DNA of 64,000 nt from JADJOY01 sp046331705 [NCBI: bacterium] (GTDB lineage Bacteria; JADJOY01), in NCBI GenBank assembly GCA_046331705.1, contig JAXLQJ010000038.1:1-64000 (forward strand). Reading direction: 5' to 3'. Position numbers and translations under genes: made by a program. Below the pieces are notes generated by a model, which had not been told where the DNA came from, ran no database searches, and was given only the letters and a program-made list of their open reading frames with translations. Below, piece by piece: positions 1-11,491 of this stretch. Position 1 is the first letter of the stretch. Each line of letters opens with the position of its first letter.

Positions 1-1
1 G

Positions 2-43
2 GTCAAGGCGCGCGCCAAGGGCAAGGCAACCGCCGCGGAGTGA
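2..43 (+). CDS. C-terminal end of a gene cut by the window edge
   Basis: An open frame enters from the left edge and ends at a TGA at 41-43. The 13 visible residues (VKARAKGKATAAE) are rich in lysine and alanine, like the basic tails of histone-like or ribosome-associated proteins, but nothing identifies the family. The strong terminator at 92-128 lies about 50 bases after the stop, which supports this being the end of a real plus-strand transcription unit. Confidence 0.45.
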   Translation, partial: VKARAKGKATAAE

Positions 44-91
44 CGCGCGCCGCGCGTCGCTCACCCGCGCATTCGATCTCTCGACGCATTT

Positions 92-128
92 GCGCCGCGC
101 TCCTCGGGGAGCGCGGCGCTTTTCGTTT
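92..128 (+). terminator. Rho-independent terminator
   Basis: Perfect 12-bp GC stem (92-103 pairs with 108-119, loop TCGG) followed directly by a T-rich run (TTTTCGTTTT, 120-129). The T-tract is only on the plus-strand side, so it ends the transcript of the truncated gene at the left edge; it does not work for the minus-strand lipoprotein gene. Confidence 0.85.
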
Positions 129-181
129 TCGGGATTGGCCTGGCCGGGCGGTCGCTCGCGCGGATGCGCCCGGGCCAGCGC

Positions 182-529
182 TCATTGCTGCAGGATGAAC
201 TTGTAGTTGTCCTCGAGCTCGGCGGTGAAGAAGTAGCCGAAGATCGCAGCCAGCAGCGCCAAGAGGTGGATGTCGGCCTTGTAGACCGAATCGATTCCCG
301 TCTCGATCGTCTTGTAGCCCGGCTTCTCGATCTTGACGTAGTAGGTCTTCGGCACGCCACCGCGATCCTGGTAGATCACGGGCGAGGGACCCAGGAACTG
401 CCCGTTCACGGTCACGTTCGCGCCTTCGGGCTCGGTCACGATTCGCGAGCTGTGAAGACAACCCGAAACGAGCACGACGGCGGCGAGTACCAGGCAAGTG
501 CGCTTCGAGCGCGGTCGAGTCTCGATCAT
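182..529 (-). CDS. PEGA-domain lipoprotein
   Basis: 115-residue predicted lipoprotein. The chosen ATG (529) gives a short basic N-terminus, a hydrophobic stretch and the lipobox LVSGC around residue 22; upstream in-frame starts would bury this signal. The mature part carries a PEGA-type beta domain (a stretch like GANVTVNGQFLGPSP, then the KPGYKT element), a fold often found in surface or envelope-anchored proteins of delta- and related proteobacteria and presumed to bind other proteins or peptidoglycan. A hydrophobic segment near the C-terminus (LLALLAAIFGYFF) may be a membrane helix, which is odd for a lipoprotein. Divergent from the exported protein at 703. The role is inferred only from domain type. 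Confidence 0.7.
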   Translation of the reverse strand: MIETRPRSKRTCLVLAAVVLVSGCLHSSRIVTEPEGANVTVNGQFLGPSPVIYQDRGGVPKTYYVKIEKPGYKTIETGIDSVYKADIHLLALLAAIFGYFFTAELEDNYKFILQQ

Positions 530-638
530 CGATGAGGCTCCTGTCAGCGATCGGTGAGGACGAACGCGCCCGTTGTAGCGATCCGAGCGCGAGGCCGTCA
601 AGGATGCGTATCGACGCACGCTCGCGAAAAGCACGGGT

Positions 639-668
639 TTGACGCGAGGAATTCCGCGTTCCTAGAAT
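639..668 (+). promoter_or_regulatory. Sigma70-type promoter for the gene at 703
   Basis: TTGACG (639-644), 18-bp spacer, TAGAAT (663-668). Transcription would start near 675, giving a leader of about 28 bases before the ATG at 703. Position and strand fit the downstream gene. Confidence 0.55.
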
Positions 669-702
669 CGCGACGTCGACTTCGATCAAGCACGCACGGA
701 CG

Positions 703-1095
703 ATGCAGACCACCCGCGATCGACGCGCACGGCGCCGCAGGCGCTGGCGAAACGTGCTCGCGCTCTACCTGAGCGTGTGCGTCGTGCCGATGGCGTTCGC
801 GGGAAAGAAGTACGACGGCGGCCCCTGGCCGTTCCTGGCGAGCTGCTGCATCGGGCCGCGCGTCGGGTTGCAGATGAACGAGGGCGTCGCGCTGCGCGAC
901 TACGAGCAATTCGCGTGGCTGCCGGTGGTGGGGTGGTTCGGCTATCGCTTCTACATGGCGTGGGAGGCCGGCCAAGGGCGCACGTTCTCGGAGATCGCCG
1001 CCGAGGAGAATCTGCTCCCCTCCGCGGAGGCGAAGCCCGGCGAGCCGCAGCCCGCGCCAGCGGCCGAGGGCGGCGCGGCCGCCGCGTCTCATTGA
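703..1095 (+). CDS. Small exported or membrane protein of unknown function
   Basis: 130 residues. Very basic N-terminus (RRARRRRRWRN) followed by a hydrophobic segment (VLALYLSVCVVPMAFA) ending in an AFA-like signal peptidase site near residue 33; the mature part has a Gly/Pro/Trp-rich stretch (GGPWPFLASCCIGPRVG), a second hydrophobic region (WLPVVGWFGYRFYMAW) and a Pro/Ala-rich tail. I do not recognise the family. Its last 7 bases overlap the 3' end of rarA on the other strand, so the two transcripts converge. A good promoter sits at 639-668. Divergent neighbour of the PEGA lipoprotein, so a shared envelope role is possible but unproven. Confidence 0.6.
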   Translation: MQTTRDRRARRRRRWRNVLALYLSVCVVPMAFAGKKYDGGPWPFLASCCIGPRVGLQMNEGVALRDYEQFAWLPVVGWFGYRFYMAWEAGQGRTFSEIAAEENLLPSAEAKPGEPQPAPAAEGGAAAASH

Positions 1096-2447
1096 TCGTC
1101 GTCGCGGTCGCCACCCGGCAGCTCGCGCGCCCGTCTCGCCTGCTCGAGCCGCCCGCGGATCTCGGCTTCGAAGCCGCGGTCCGTGGGCTGGTAGAACGCG
1201 CGCCCGACGAGCCGATCGGGTAGGTGGGTCTGTGGTGCCACCGCGCCTTCGAAATCGTGCGCGTACCGGTAGTCGCGCCCGTAGCCCAGTTCCTTCGTGA
1301 GCGAGGTCGGAGCGTTGCGCAGGTGAAGTGGCACGGGCAGCGAGCCGCTCGCGCCGATCTCGGCCAGCACGCGCCCCATCGCCGCGTAGGACGCGTTCGA
1401 CTTCGGCGCGCACGCCAGGTAGACGGCGCATTGCGAGAGTGGGATGCGCGCCTCGGGCAGGCCCACGAACTCGAGCGCCTCCTTCGCGGCGACGGCCAAC
1501 GGCAAGGCCTGTGGGTCCGCGTTTCCGACGTCCTCTGCGGCGAAGACGATCATCCGGCGCGCGACGAAACGGGCGTCCTCGCCGGCTTCCAGCATCCGCA
1601 GCATCCAGTAGAGCGCCGCATCCGGGTCCGACCCGCGCAGGCTCTTGATGAAGGCGCTCGCCAGGTTGAAGTGCTCCTCGCCCGCCTTGTCGTAGCGCAG
1701 CGACCTGCGCTGGGTCGCTTCCTGGACCGCCTCGGCATCGATGCGGCCGGAGCCCGCGGGCGGCGCCACGATCTCCGCGGCGATCTCGAGCAGGCCGAGG
1801 GCCTGGCGGGCATCACCCTCGGCGAGCCGCGCGATGAGCTCGAGGGTGTCGCGCTCGGCGGCGACGCCGCGCGCGCCCAGCCCGCGCTCGCGGTCACTCA
1901 GCGCCCGCTCCAGCACGCCCGCGATTCGTTCGTCGCCGAGCGGACGCAACGTCAGCACCCGCGCCCGCGACAGCAACGGCCCGATCACCTCGAACGAGGG
2001 GTTCTCGGTGGTGGCACCGATCAGGACGATCGTGCCGTCCTCGACGTGGGGCAGGAGCGCGTCCTGCTGGCCCTTGTTGAAACGATGGATCTCGTCGACG
2101 AAGAGAGCGGTGCGCGCGCCACCGCGTCGGCGCCGCCGGGCTCGCTCGACCGCCTCGCGAATGTCCTTCACGCCTGCGAGCACCGCGCTCACCCGCTCCA
2201 GCTCGAAGCCCGCTTCGCGCGCGAGCAGATGGGCGAGCGTGGTCTTGCCGCTGCCTGGCGGCCCCCACAGGATCAACGACGGCAGCTCGCGCCGCGCGAG
2301 CAGCGACGTGAGCAGCTTGCCGCTGCCGAGGAGGTGCTCCTGGCCGACGAACTCCTCGAGCGCGCGCGGTCGCATTCGCTCCGCGAGCGGCGCGTCGCGG
2401 GCCACCGACGGCGTCGGCCCGTCCTCGAAGAGGTCACCGGTCGTCAC
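1089..2447 (-). CDS. rarA: Replication-associated recombination protein A (MgsA/RarA AAA+ ATPase)
   Basis: 452 residues from a GTG at 2447, close to the usual length (about 450). The N-terminus has the family opening (PLAERMRPRALEEFVGQEHLL), then Walker A GPPGSGKTT and Walker B LFVDEIHRFNKGQQDALL, sensor 1 TTENPSFEV, and the C-terminal lid and helical domain with the RYDKAGEEHFNLASAFIKSLRGSDPD region typical of RarA. It is a clamp-loader-like ATPase that acts at stalled forks. The frame stays open further upstream, but that part is unlike the family and lies inside recN on the other strand, so the GTG is preferred. Divergent from recN, another recombination gene. Confidence 0.93.
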   Translation of the reverse strand: MTTGDLFEDGPTPSVARDAPLAERMRPRALEEFVGQEHLLGSGKLLTSLLARRELPSLILWGPPGSGKTTLAHLLAREAGFELERVSAVLAGVKDIREAVERARRRRRGGARTALFVDEIHRFNKGQQDALLPHVEDGTIVLIGATTENPSFEVIGPLLSRARVLTLRPLGDERIAGVLERALSDRERGLGARGVAAERDTLELIARLAEGDARQALGLLEIAAEIVAPPAGSGRIDAEAVQEATQRRSLRYDKAGEEHFNLASAFIKSLRGSDPDAALYWMLRMLEAGEDARFVARRMIVFAAEDVGNADPQALPLAVAAKEALEFVGLPEARIPLSQCAVYLACAPKSNASYAAMGRVLAEIGASGSLPVPLHLRNAPTSLTKELGYGRDYRYAHDFEGAVAPQTHLPDRLVGRAFYQPTDRGFEAEIRGRLEQARRARELPGGDRDDDQ

Positions 2448-2532
2448 GAGCGGCGACGCTAGCACGCGACCCCGCGAACGGGTACGAGCACGACCCCACC
2501 GATGCGCGGCACGCGCGTCGCACCCGCTGCGA

Positions 2533-2549
2533 CGCGAGCTATACTCGCG
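2533..2549. promoter_or_regulatory. Palindrome overlapping a -10 box upstream of recN
   Basis: CGCGAG-CTATA-CTCGCG is a perfect 6-bp inverted repeat with a 5-bp spacer. It contains TATACT (2540-2545), a good -10 hexamer, 41 bases before the recN ATG; no convincing -35 is seen. An operator over the -10 would fit repression, and recN is LexA-controlled in many bacteria, but this repeat does not match a LexA box I know. Confidence 0.4.
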
Positions 2550-2586
2550 CGATTCTACCGTCGGGATCGCCGCGCACGCCTCCGGA

Positions 2587-4365
2587 ATGCTGGTCGAGCT
2601 CCATCTCAAGAACCTGGCGATCTTCGAGGACGAGCGGATCGTCTTCGGGGAAGGGTTGAACGTCATCACCGGCGAGCCGGGCGCGGGGAAATCCCTCGTC
2701 GCGGGCTCGATCGGGCTGCTGCTCGGCGCCAAGGGCGACCCCGACCGAATCCGCTCGGGCGCGGACGACGCGGAGGTCGAGGCGCTCTTCGCCGTCGATC
2801 CGAGCGTCGCGGCGGGGGCGTCGTTGCCCGCCGAGGTTCGGGACGGCGAGGTGGTGCTGCGTCGCTCGCTGCGTCGCAGCGGCCGCGGCGGGTCCGCGAT
2901 CAACGGCAATCTGGCGGCAACCTCGCAGCTCGCGACGCTCGCGCTCAAGCTGGTCTCGCTCGTCGGACAGCACGAGCACCAACGCCTCCTCGATCCCGAC
3001 TGGCACCAGGTCTTGCTCGACCGCAGCGCGGGACTCTGGGAAGCGCGCCGCGAGCTCAAGGGGCTGGTCGCCCGCTGGCGCGAGCTCGACGTGGAGCTCG
3101 CGACCTTGCGCGAGAGCGCGGCGCGACGCGATGCGGTCCTCGCGCGCGTGGCGCTCGAGCTCGCGGAGATCGAGCGCGTGGCGCCCAAGCCCGGCGAGGA
3201 CGCCGAGCTGACGCGCGAGCGCGAGGTGCTTCGCCACGCCGGCGAGCTCACGGAGGTGGCGGCTCGCGGCCGCGAGCTGCTCTACGAGGGCGATCAGGCG
3301 GCGCTCACCTTGGTGGAGCGAGTGCGCGCCGAGCTGGCGCGCGCGCAGCGTCTCGACCCGTCGCTCGAGGACATCGTCAAGCTCTTGCAGCCCGCGGAGA
3401 TCGCGCTCCAAGAAGCCGGTCGCGCGCTCATTGGCTACGGCTCGGCGATCGACCCGGACCCCGATCGGCTGGAGACGATCGAAGCGCGCCTCAACGCCCT
3501 CGATCGTCTGAAGCGGGCTTACGGTGGCACGCTCGGTGACGTGCTCGACAAGGCCGCCGCGCTGCGCGCCGAGCGCGCGAGCCACGAGGCCGAGCCCGGC
3601 CGTCTCGAGGCGCTCGCGTTGGAGCTCGCGGCGGCCCAGGACGCCGCACGCAGTCGCGCCCGCGCGATGAGCGAGCGGCGCGCGGCGCACGCGAGCGTGC
3701 TTGCCGGGGCGATCGAGCGGGAGCTCGAGACCCTGGGGATGGAGGCGTGCCGGTTCCGCGTGGAGGTCGCGAGCCCGGCGTCGAACGAGGAGCGCGATCC
3801 GGGACCCGCCGGCTGGGACGACGTGCGCTTCTTGATCGCGCCGAATCAGGGGGAGGACCTGAAGCCGCTCGACCGCATCGCGTCGGGAGGCGAGCTCTCG
3901 CGGGTGTTCCTGGCGCTCTCGCGGCACCTCGAGGCGAGCGACGATCGGCCGTCGTTCTTCTTCGACGAGGTCGACGCCGGCATCGGCGGCGCGGTGGCGG
4001 AAGTGGTGGGTCAGAAGCTGCGCGAGATCGCGCGGCACACGCAGGTGCTCTGCATCACCCACCTGCCGCAGATCGCCTGCCTGGGCGATCGTCACGTCAG
4101 GCTCTGGAAAGAGACCGTCGGAGCGCGTACGGTCGCGCACGCCGAGGAGGTCCGCGGTGACGCGCGAGTGCGCGAGGTCGCGCGCATGCTCGGTGGTGCC
4201 GAGCTGACCGAGACCACGCTGAAGCATGCGAGAGAGATGATCGAGAACGCCGGCCGCTCCGGCGTGGCGTCGCGCAAGCCAGACCACGGCGAGACGCCGC
4301 GGCGCGGCGCGCGGCCGACGGCGAGCACGCGGCGCGGTGGCACGACCCGGCGCGGCGTCGATTGA
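2587..4365 (+). CDS. recN: DNA repair protein RecN (SMC-like ATPase)
   Basis: 592 residues from the ATG at 2587, where the conserved start [15 protein letters not shown] begins; E. coli RecN is 553. Walker A GEPGAGKS at residues 29-36 (the usual GETGAGKS with T to P), the [12 protein letters not shown] element, a central coiled coil rich in Glu/Arg/Ala (about 155-365), then the signature [13 protein letters not shown] and Walker [13 protein letters not shown] with the [11 protein letters not shown] segment. Holds broken DNA ends or sister chromatids together during double-strand break repair. The last 40 residues are an unusual basic, low-complexity tail ([18 protein letters not shown]). Followed after 43 bases by secA. 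Confidence 0.95.
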   Translation: MLVELHLKNLAIFEDERIVFGEGLNVITGEPGAGKSLVAGSIGLLLGAKGDPDRIRSGADDAEVEALFAVDPSVAAGASLPAEVRDGEVVLRRSLRRSGRGGSAINGNLAATSQLATLALKLVSLVGQHEHQRLLDPDWHQVLLDRSAGLWEARRELKGLVARWRELDVELATLRESAARRDAVLARVALELAEIERVAPKPGEDAELTREREVLRHAGELTEVAARGRELLYEGDQAALTLVERVRAELARAQRLDPSLEDIVKLLQPAEIALQEAGRALIGYGSAIDPDPDRLETIEARLNALDRLKRAYGGTLGDVLDKAAALRAERASHEAEPGRLEALALELAAAQDAARSRARAMSERRAAHASVLAGAIERELETLGMEACRFRVEVASPASNEERDPGPAGWDDVRFLIAPNQGEDLKPLDRIASGGELSRVFLALSRHLEASDDRPSFFFDEVDAGIGGAVAEVVGQKLREIARHTQVLCITHLPQIACLGDRHVRLWKETVGARTVAHAEEVRGDARVREVARMLGGAELTETTLKHAREMIENAGRSGVASRKPDHGETPRRGARPTASTRRGGTTRRGVD

Positions 4366-4408
4366 GGGCGGCGGTGGGATTCTCCAAACCGGAAGGGAGT
4401 GTGGATTC

Positions 4409-7123
<2,715 letters not shown>

Positions 7124-7131
7124 GCGCGGTC

Positions 7132-8346
7132 ATGGCCGAGACGAAAGGCGCTCGCCGGATCGTGGTCCCCGGATTTCGCTTCGCGGGCATCGCCGCGGGC
7201 ATCAAGGCCAGCGGCGCCCCCGATCTCGCGTTGATCGTCGCCGACGCGCCGGTGAGCGCCGCCGGCTTGTTCACGACCAACCGGGTGCAGGCTGCGCCGG
7301 TGCTGGTGTCGCGGCGACGGGTGGCCAAGGGGCGCGCGCGCGCGATCGTCGTCAACAGCGGCAACGCCAACGCGGCGACCGGCGCGCAGGGCATGGCGGA
7401 CGCGCTCGCGACGACGGCGCGCGTCGCGGACGCCCTCGGCGCGCGGCCCGCGGAGGTCCTGGTCTGCTCGACGGGTGTCATCGGCAGGCCGCTGCCGATG
7501 GACCGCGTGCTCGCCGGCGTCCCGAACGCAGTGGCCGCGCTTTCCCCGGCCGGGTTCGCCGCTGCATCCGAGGCGATCCTCACCACCGACACGCGACCGA
7601 AGCGGGTGGCGCGCCGCGTCGCCTTGCCGAACGGCCGGCGCGTGACGATCGCTGGATTCGCCAAGGGCGCCGGGATGATCGACCCGCGCATGGCGACGCT
7701 GCTCGCCTTCGTGCTCACCGACGCTCCGCTCGAGGCTCGGGCGCTGCGTGCGCTGCTGCGCGATGCGAACGAGCAGAGCTTCCACCGGATCACCGTCGAC
7801 GGCGATCGCAGCACCAACGACACGGTGCTGGCGCTCGCCAGCGGCGCCGCGGGCGGCGCATCGCTCGCGCCCGGCAAGCGCGGCTGGCGCGAGCTGGAAG
7901 CGGCCTTCGCCGAGGTCATGCACGATCTCGCCTTGGCCGTGGTGGCCGACGCGGAGGGCTGGACCCGCACGCTCGAGGTCGAGGTCCGCGGCGCGCGCAA
8001 CGAGCGCGATGCCTTGCTGGCCGCGCGGGCGATCGCCGGCAGCTTGCTGGTGAAGACCGCGGTTCACGGCGCCGATCCCAACTGGGGCCGGATCCTCGCC
8101 GCCGCGGGCTACAGCGGCGCGCGCTTCGATCCCGCGCGTGCCATCGTCGCGATCGGGCCGGTCGATCTCTACCACCGCGGGCGCCCGGCGGGGCCGGTGC
8201 CGCTCGCCCGAGCATCCACGCTCATGAAGACCCGCGCGCTGGTTCCGCTCCGGGTCGATCTCGCCGCCGGCGCGGCGGGTGCGACCGTGTGGACCTCGGA
8301 CCTTTCGGCCGAGTACGTCCGAATCAACGCCGACTACACGACCTGA
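7132..8346 (+). CDS. argJ: Arginine biosynthesis bifunctional protein ArgJ
   Basis: 404 residues. Glutamate N-acetyltransferase/ornithine acetyltransferase that recycles the acetyl group in arginine synthesis. Made as one chain that self-cleaves before the Thr of the KGxGMIxPxMATxL motif; here it is KGAGMIDPRMATLLAF, intact. Other family elements: NSGNANAATG, CSTGVIGRPLPMD, DGDRSTNDTVL, KTAVHGADPNWGRI and the terminal YVRINADYTT. Either the ATG at 7132 or an in-frame GTG at 7120 that overlaps the secA stop (GTGA) could be the start. A second arginine gene, argC, is at 23667, so the pathway is spread over the chromosome. Confidence 0.95.
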   Translation: MAETKGARRIVVPGFRFAGIAAGIKASGAPDLALIVADAPVSAAGLFTTNRVQAAPVLVSRRRVAKGRARAIVVNSGNANAATGAQGMADALATTARVADALGARPAEVLVCSTGVIGRPLPMDRVLAGVPNAVAALSPAGFAAASEAILTTDTRPKRVARRVALPNGRRVTIAGFAKGAGMIDPRMATLLAFVLTDAPLEARALRALLRDANEQSFHRITVDGDRSTNDTVLALASGAAGGASLAPGKRGWRELEAAFAEVMHDLALAVVADAEGWTRTLEVEVRGARNERDALLAARAIAGSLLVKTAVHGADPNWGRILAAAGYSGARFDPARAIVAIGPVDLYHRGRPAGPVPLARASTLMKTRALVPLRVDLAAGAAGATVWTSDLSAEYVRINADYTT

Positions 8347-8363
8347 CCGCGCGCCGGCGTTGG

Positions 8364-8396
8364 TTGCCGGGTGACGCGTCGCGTGGTAGCTACGAT
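8364..8396 (+). promoter_or_regulatory. Possible promoter for rpsB
   Basis: TTGCCG (8364-8369) with TAGCTA (8387-8392, 17-bp spacer) or the better -10 TACGAT (8391-8396). It lies just after argJ and about 170 bases before rpsB, which would give a long structured leader. Tentative. Confidence 0.3.
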
Positions 8397-8495
8397 GGAT
8401 TCTTCGGCGCGGGCTCGGCACCCTTCGTGGTGCGCGTGCGGATCTCGGGCACGCTCCTCGCCATTCCCACCCTGCGGACCCGATTGCCGGCGGTG

Positions 8496-8515
8496 GGCAC
8501 CCCGAAGCGGGTGCC
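8496..8515 (+). promoter_or_regulatory. Hairpin in the rpsB leader
   Basis: GGCACCC (8496-8502), loop CGAAGC, GGGTGCC (8509-8515): perfect 7-bp stem without a T-run, 48 bases before the rpsB ATG. Many rpsB-tsf operons are autoregulated by S2 binding its own leader, and this is a candidate part of such an element; the match to a known leader motif was not tested. Confidence 0.35.
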
Positions 8516-8563
8516 TCGTGCACGGGAGCGAAGCAGGGGAGGCCAAACCGCAAGGGTGCAACC

Positions 8564-9391
8564 ATGTCCTATCTCTCGGTGAAGGAGTTGCTCGACGCGG
8601 GCGCCCACTTCGGGCACCAGACCCGCCGCCGCAACCCCAAGATGAATCCCTACATCTTCGGGGCGCGAAACGGCATTCACATCATCCACCTGGACAAGAC
8701 GCAGAAGCTCTTCGATCGCGCCTACGACTACATCGCCGAGTCGGTGGCGGGCGGTGGTGACGTCCTCTTCGTCGGAACCAAGAAGCAGGCGGAGGATGCG
8801 ATCGAGGAGGCCGCCAAGGGCTGTGGCATGCATCACGTCACGAAGCGCTGGCTCGGCGGCACGCTCACGAACTTCCGTACCGTTCGCCAGAGCGTCGAGA
8901 AGCTCAAGAAGATGCAGGCGCTGCTCGAGGACGAGGAGCGCGCGCGACTGATCGGCAAGAAGGAGCAGCTCGCGATCCGCCGCCGCATCGAGAAGATCGA
9001 GCGCTCGCTCGGCGGCGTGAAGGACATGAAGGACCTGCCGGGCTGCATGTTCGTGATCGACATCGGCAAGGAGCGCATCGCGGTGAGCGAGGCGCGCCGG
9101 CTCGGTATCCCCATCGTGGCGGTCGTCGACACCAACTGCGATCCGGATCTGGTCGACTACCCGATCCCCGGCAACGACGACGCGATTCGCGCCATCCGGC
9201 TGTTCGCGAGCAAGGTGTCCGAGGCGGTCAAGCTCGGAACCGCGGCGCGCGACGAGCGCGGCACACGGCCGAAGCCCCATCGCGGCGAGGCCGAGGAGGG
9301 CGATCGCGACCGCGTGAGCATGGGAACGTACGTGGACCGACGCGTGATTCGCGAGTCGCTCGAAGCCGACATCGAGGAGGAGGGTGGCTGA
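8564..9391 (+). CDS. rpsB: 30S ribosomal protein S2
   Basis: 275 residues. Family landmarks from the start: [60 protein letters not shown], and the C-terminal [13 protein letters not shown]...[13 protein letters not shown] segment. The last ~35 residues are a charged extension beyond the core. First gene of the rpsB-tsf-pyrH-frr-uppS-cdsA block; tsf follows after 33 bases. Confidence 0.97.
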   Translation: MSYLSVKELLDAGAHFGHQTRRRNPKMNPYIFGARNGIHIIHLDKTQKLFDRAYDYIAESVAGGGDVLFVGTKKQAEDAIEEAAKGCGMHHVTKRWLGGTLTNFRTVRQSVEKLKKMQALLEDEERARLIGKKEQLAIRRRIEKIERSLGGVKDMKDLPGCMFVIDIGKERIAVSEARRLGIPIVAVVDTNCDPDLVDYPIPGNDDAIRAIRLFASKVSEAVKLGTAARDERGTRPKPHRGEAEEGDRDRVSMGTYVDRRVIRESLEADIEEEGG

Positions 9392-9424
9392 CGCCAGCGC
9401 GCGTCGCCCCTTCGGGAGAGAGCC

Positions 9425-10021
9425 GTGGAGATCAATGCCAGCGACGTGAAGAAGCTCCGGGACATGACCGGGGCCGGAATGATGGACTGCAAGAAGGCGC
9501 TGGGTGAGACCGGCGGCGACTTCGAGAAGGCGGTCGACTACCTGCGCAAGAAGGGCATCGCGTCTGCCGAGAAGCGCGCGGGGCGCGACGCCACCGAGGG
9601 CATCATCCAGCACTACGTGCACTTCGACCAGAAGAAGGGTTGCCTGGTCGAGGTCAACTGCGAGACCGACTTCGTCGCGCGCACCGACGTCTTCCAGGCA
9701 TTCGCGAAGGACGTGGCGCTGCACGTGGTCGCCAAGCGGCCGGCCTACCTGAAGGCCGAGGACATCCCCGCCGAGGTGCTCGAGCGCGAGAAGGCGATTC
9801 ATCGCGAGCAGGCGGCGGCGAGCGGCAAGCCGCCGCAGGTGATCGAGAAGATCATCGAGGGTCGGCTGGCGAAGTTCTACGAGGAGGTCTGCCTCCTCAA
9901 TCAAGCGTTCGTGAAGGACGACTCGAAGACCGTCGGCGACATGGTCAAGGAGCTCGCCGGCAAGCTGGGCGAGAACGTCCAGGTCCGACGCTTCGTGGTC
10001 TACGAGGTCGGACGGGCGTAA
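9425..10021 (+). CDS. tsf: Translation elongation factor Ts, short form
   Basis: 198 residues from a GTG at 9425 with GGGAGAG just upstream. Guanine-nucleotide exchange factor for EF-Tu. The N-terminal UBA-like part has [19 protein letters not shown], then the core with GxIxxYVH ([14 protein letters not shown]) and [16 protein letters not shown], which carries the TDFV element that contacts EF-Tu. It is about 85 residues shorter than E. coli EF-Ts and resembles the one-core-repeat type of Thermus. Translated with rpsB. Confidence 0.96.
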   Translation: MEINASDVKKLRDMTGAGMMDCKKALGETGGDFEKAVDYLRKKGIASAEKRAGRDATEGIIQHYVHFDQKKGCLVEVNCETDFVARTDVFQAFAKDVALHVVAKRPAYLKAEDIPAEVLEREKAIHREQAAASGKPPQVIEKIIEGRLAKFYEEVCLLNQAFVKDDSKTVGDMVKELAGKLGENVQVRRFVVYEVGRA

Positions 10022-10115
10022 GCCGGGCTCGCGAGCGGCGCTCATCGGAGCGCGCCTCGGTGCGGCTCCCGAGACCGCGCGAGCACGGTGGCGTAGGATC
10101 TCGCGGAAGGATCCC

Positions 10116-10853
10116 ATGAGCGCTGATCACCCTGCCACCCATCGCCGGTATCAGCGCGTTCTGCTCAAGATCTCGGGAGAGGCCCTCGCCGGCAAGGAGG
10201 GCTACGGCATCGATCCCGCTGCGCTCGAGCGAATCGCGCGCGAGGTGCTCGAGGCCAACTCGAGCGGTGTCGAGATCGCCGTGGTGGTCGGCGGCGGCAA
10301 CATCTTCCGCGGCCTCGCCGCGGCCGCGTCGCACGGCCTCGACCGCGCGATCGCGGATCACATGGGCATGATGGCGACCATCATGAACGCCCTGGCGCTG
10401 CAGGACGTGCTCGAGCGCGTGGGCGCCTCGACGCGGGTCCTCTCCGCCATCGAGATGCAGCAAGTCTGCGAGCCGTTCATCCGCCGTCGCGCCATTCGCC
10501 ACCTGGAGAAGGGGCGAGTGGTGGTGTTCGCGGCGGGTACCGGGAATCCGTATTTCACGACGGACACCGCCGCAGCGCTGCGTGCCGCCGAGATCCACGC
10601 CGACGTGCTGCTCAAGGCCACCAAGGTGAACGGCGTCTACGATCGCGACCCGGTCAAGCACCCCGACGCGACCATGTTCGACCGGCTCACGTACCGGGAA
10701 GTGATCCAGCGCGGCATCCAAGTCATGGACACCACCGCGATCGGACTGTGCATGGACAACCACCTGCCGATCGTGGTGTTCAACCTGCTCGAGCACGGCA
10801 ACATCCAACGCGTTGTGGCGGGCGAGCCGATCGGCACGCTGGTAGCGGAGTGA
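10116..10853 (+). CDS. pyrH: Uridylate kinase
   Basis: 245 residues, GGAAGG ribosome site before the ATG. Phosphorylates UMP to UDP with ATP; amino acid kinase fold. Motifs: [11 protein letters not shown] near the start, [62 protein letters not shown]. Full length. In the usual place between tsf and frr. Confidence 0.97.
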   Translation: MSADHPATHRRYQRVLLKISGEALAGKEGYGIDPAALERIAREVLEANSSGVEIAVVVGGGNIFRGLAAAASHGLDRAIADHMGMMATIMNALALQDVLERVGASTRVLSAIEMQQVCEPFIRRRAIRHLEKGRVVVFAAGTGNPYFTTDTAAALRAAEIHADVLLKATKVNGVYDRDPVKHPDATMFDRLTYREVIQRGIQVMDTTAIGLCMDNHLPIVVFNLLEHGNIQRVVAGEPIGTLVAE

Positions 10854-10856
10854 ACC

Positions 10857-11414
10857 GTGGAGAACGATCTCCTGCGCGACGTCAAGGAGAAGATGGACAA
10901 GGCGGTGCAGTCCTTCGCCAAGGATCTCACCAAGATCCGCACGGGTCGTGCACACATCTCGCTGCTCGACGGGATCAAGGTGCAGGCCTATGGCAGCCCC
11001 ATGCCGCTCAACCAGGTGGCGAGCTTGAGCGCCCCGGAGCCGCGTCTGATCGCGATCCAGCCCTGGGACAAGAGCCTGATGGGCGCCATCGAGAAGGCGA
11101 TCCTCACCAGTGATCTCGGCTTGATGCCGACCAACGACGGCAAGCTGATTCGAATCCCGATCCCGCAGCTCACCGAGGAGCGGCGCAAGGAAATCGTCAA
11201 GACCATCCGCAAGCACGCCGAGGCGGCGCGCGTGGTGGTCCGCAACTTGCGCCGCGAAGGCAACGAGTCCCTGAAGGAGCTCGAGAGCGAGGGGCTGATC
11301 ACCGAGGACGACGAGCGGCGCCTGCACGCGGACGTGCAGAAGATGACCGACGATCACGTCGCGCGCCTCGATCAGATCCTCGCCGACAAGGAGAAGGAGA
11401 TCATGGAGGTCTGA
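10857..11414 (+). CDS. frr: Ribosome recycling factor
   Basis: 185 residues from a GTG three bases after the pyrH stop, with GGAG just before. Splits post-termination ribosomes together with EF-G. Sequence covers the whole family: KTRTGRAHISLLDGIKV-like segment (here IRTGRAHISLLDGIKV), YGSPMPLNQVAS, the IxPWDKSLM element, NDGKLIRIPIPQLTEERRKE, and the C-terminal helix. No oddities. A short imperfect hairpin (11413-11432) follows but lacks a T-run. Confidence 0.97.
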   Translation: MENDLLRDVKEKMDKAVQSFAKDLTKIRTGRAHISLLDGIKVQAYGSPMPLNQVASLSAPEPRLIAIQPWDKSLMGAIEKAILTSDLGLMPTNDGKLIRIPIPQLTEERRKEIVKTIRKHAEAARVVVRNLRREGNESLKELESEGLITEDDERRLHADVQKMTDDHVARLDQILADKEKEIMEV

Positions 11415-11491
11415 GCGTTCCCTGGGAGCGCTCGAGCTCTTCGTGGCGAGGCGCGCGGCCGACCGAGACCGCGCGGCGTCGAGCCACGGTG

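Noticed and set aside
1741-2586. Open frame upstream of and continuous with recN
   Set aside because: Overlaps rarA on the other strand and is Ser/Arg-rich; RecN homology begins exactly at the ATG at 2587.
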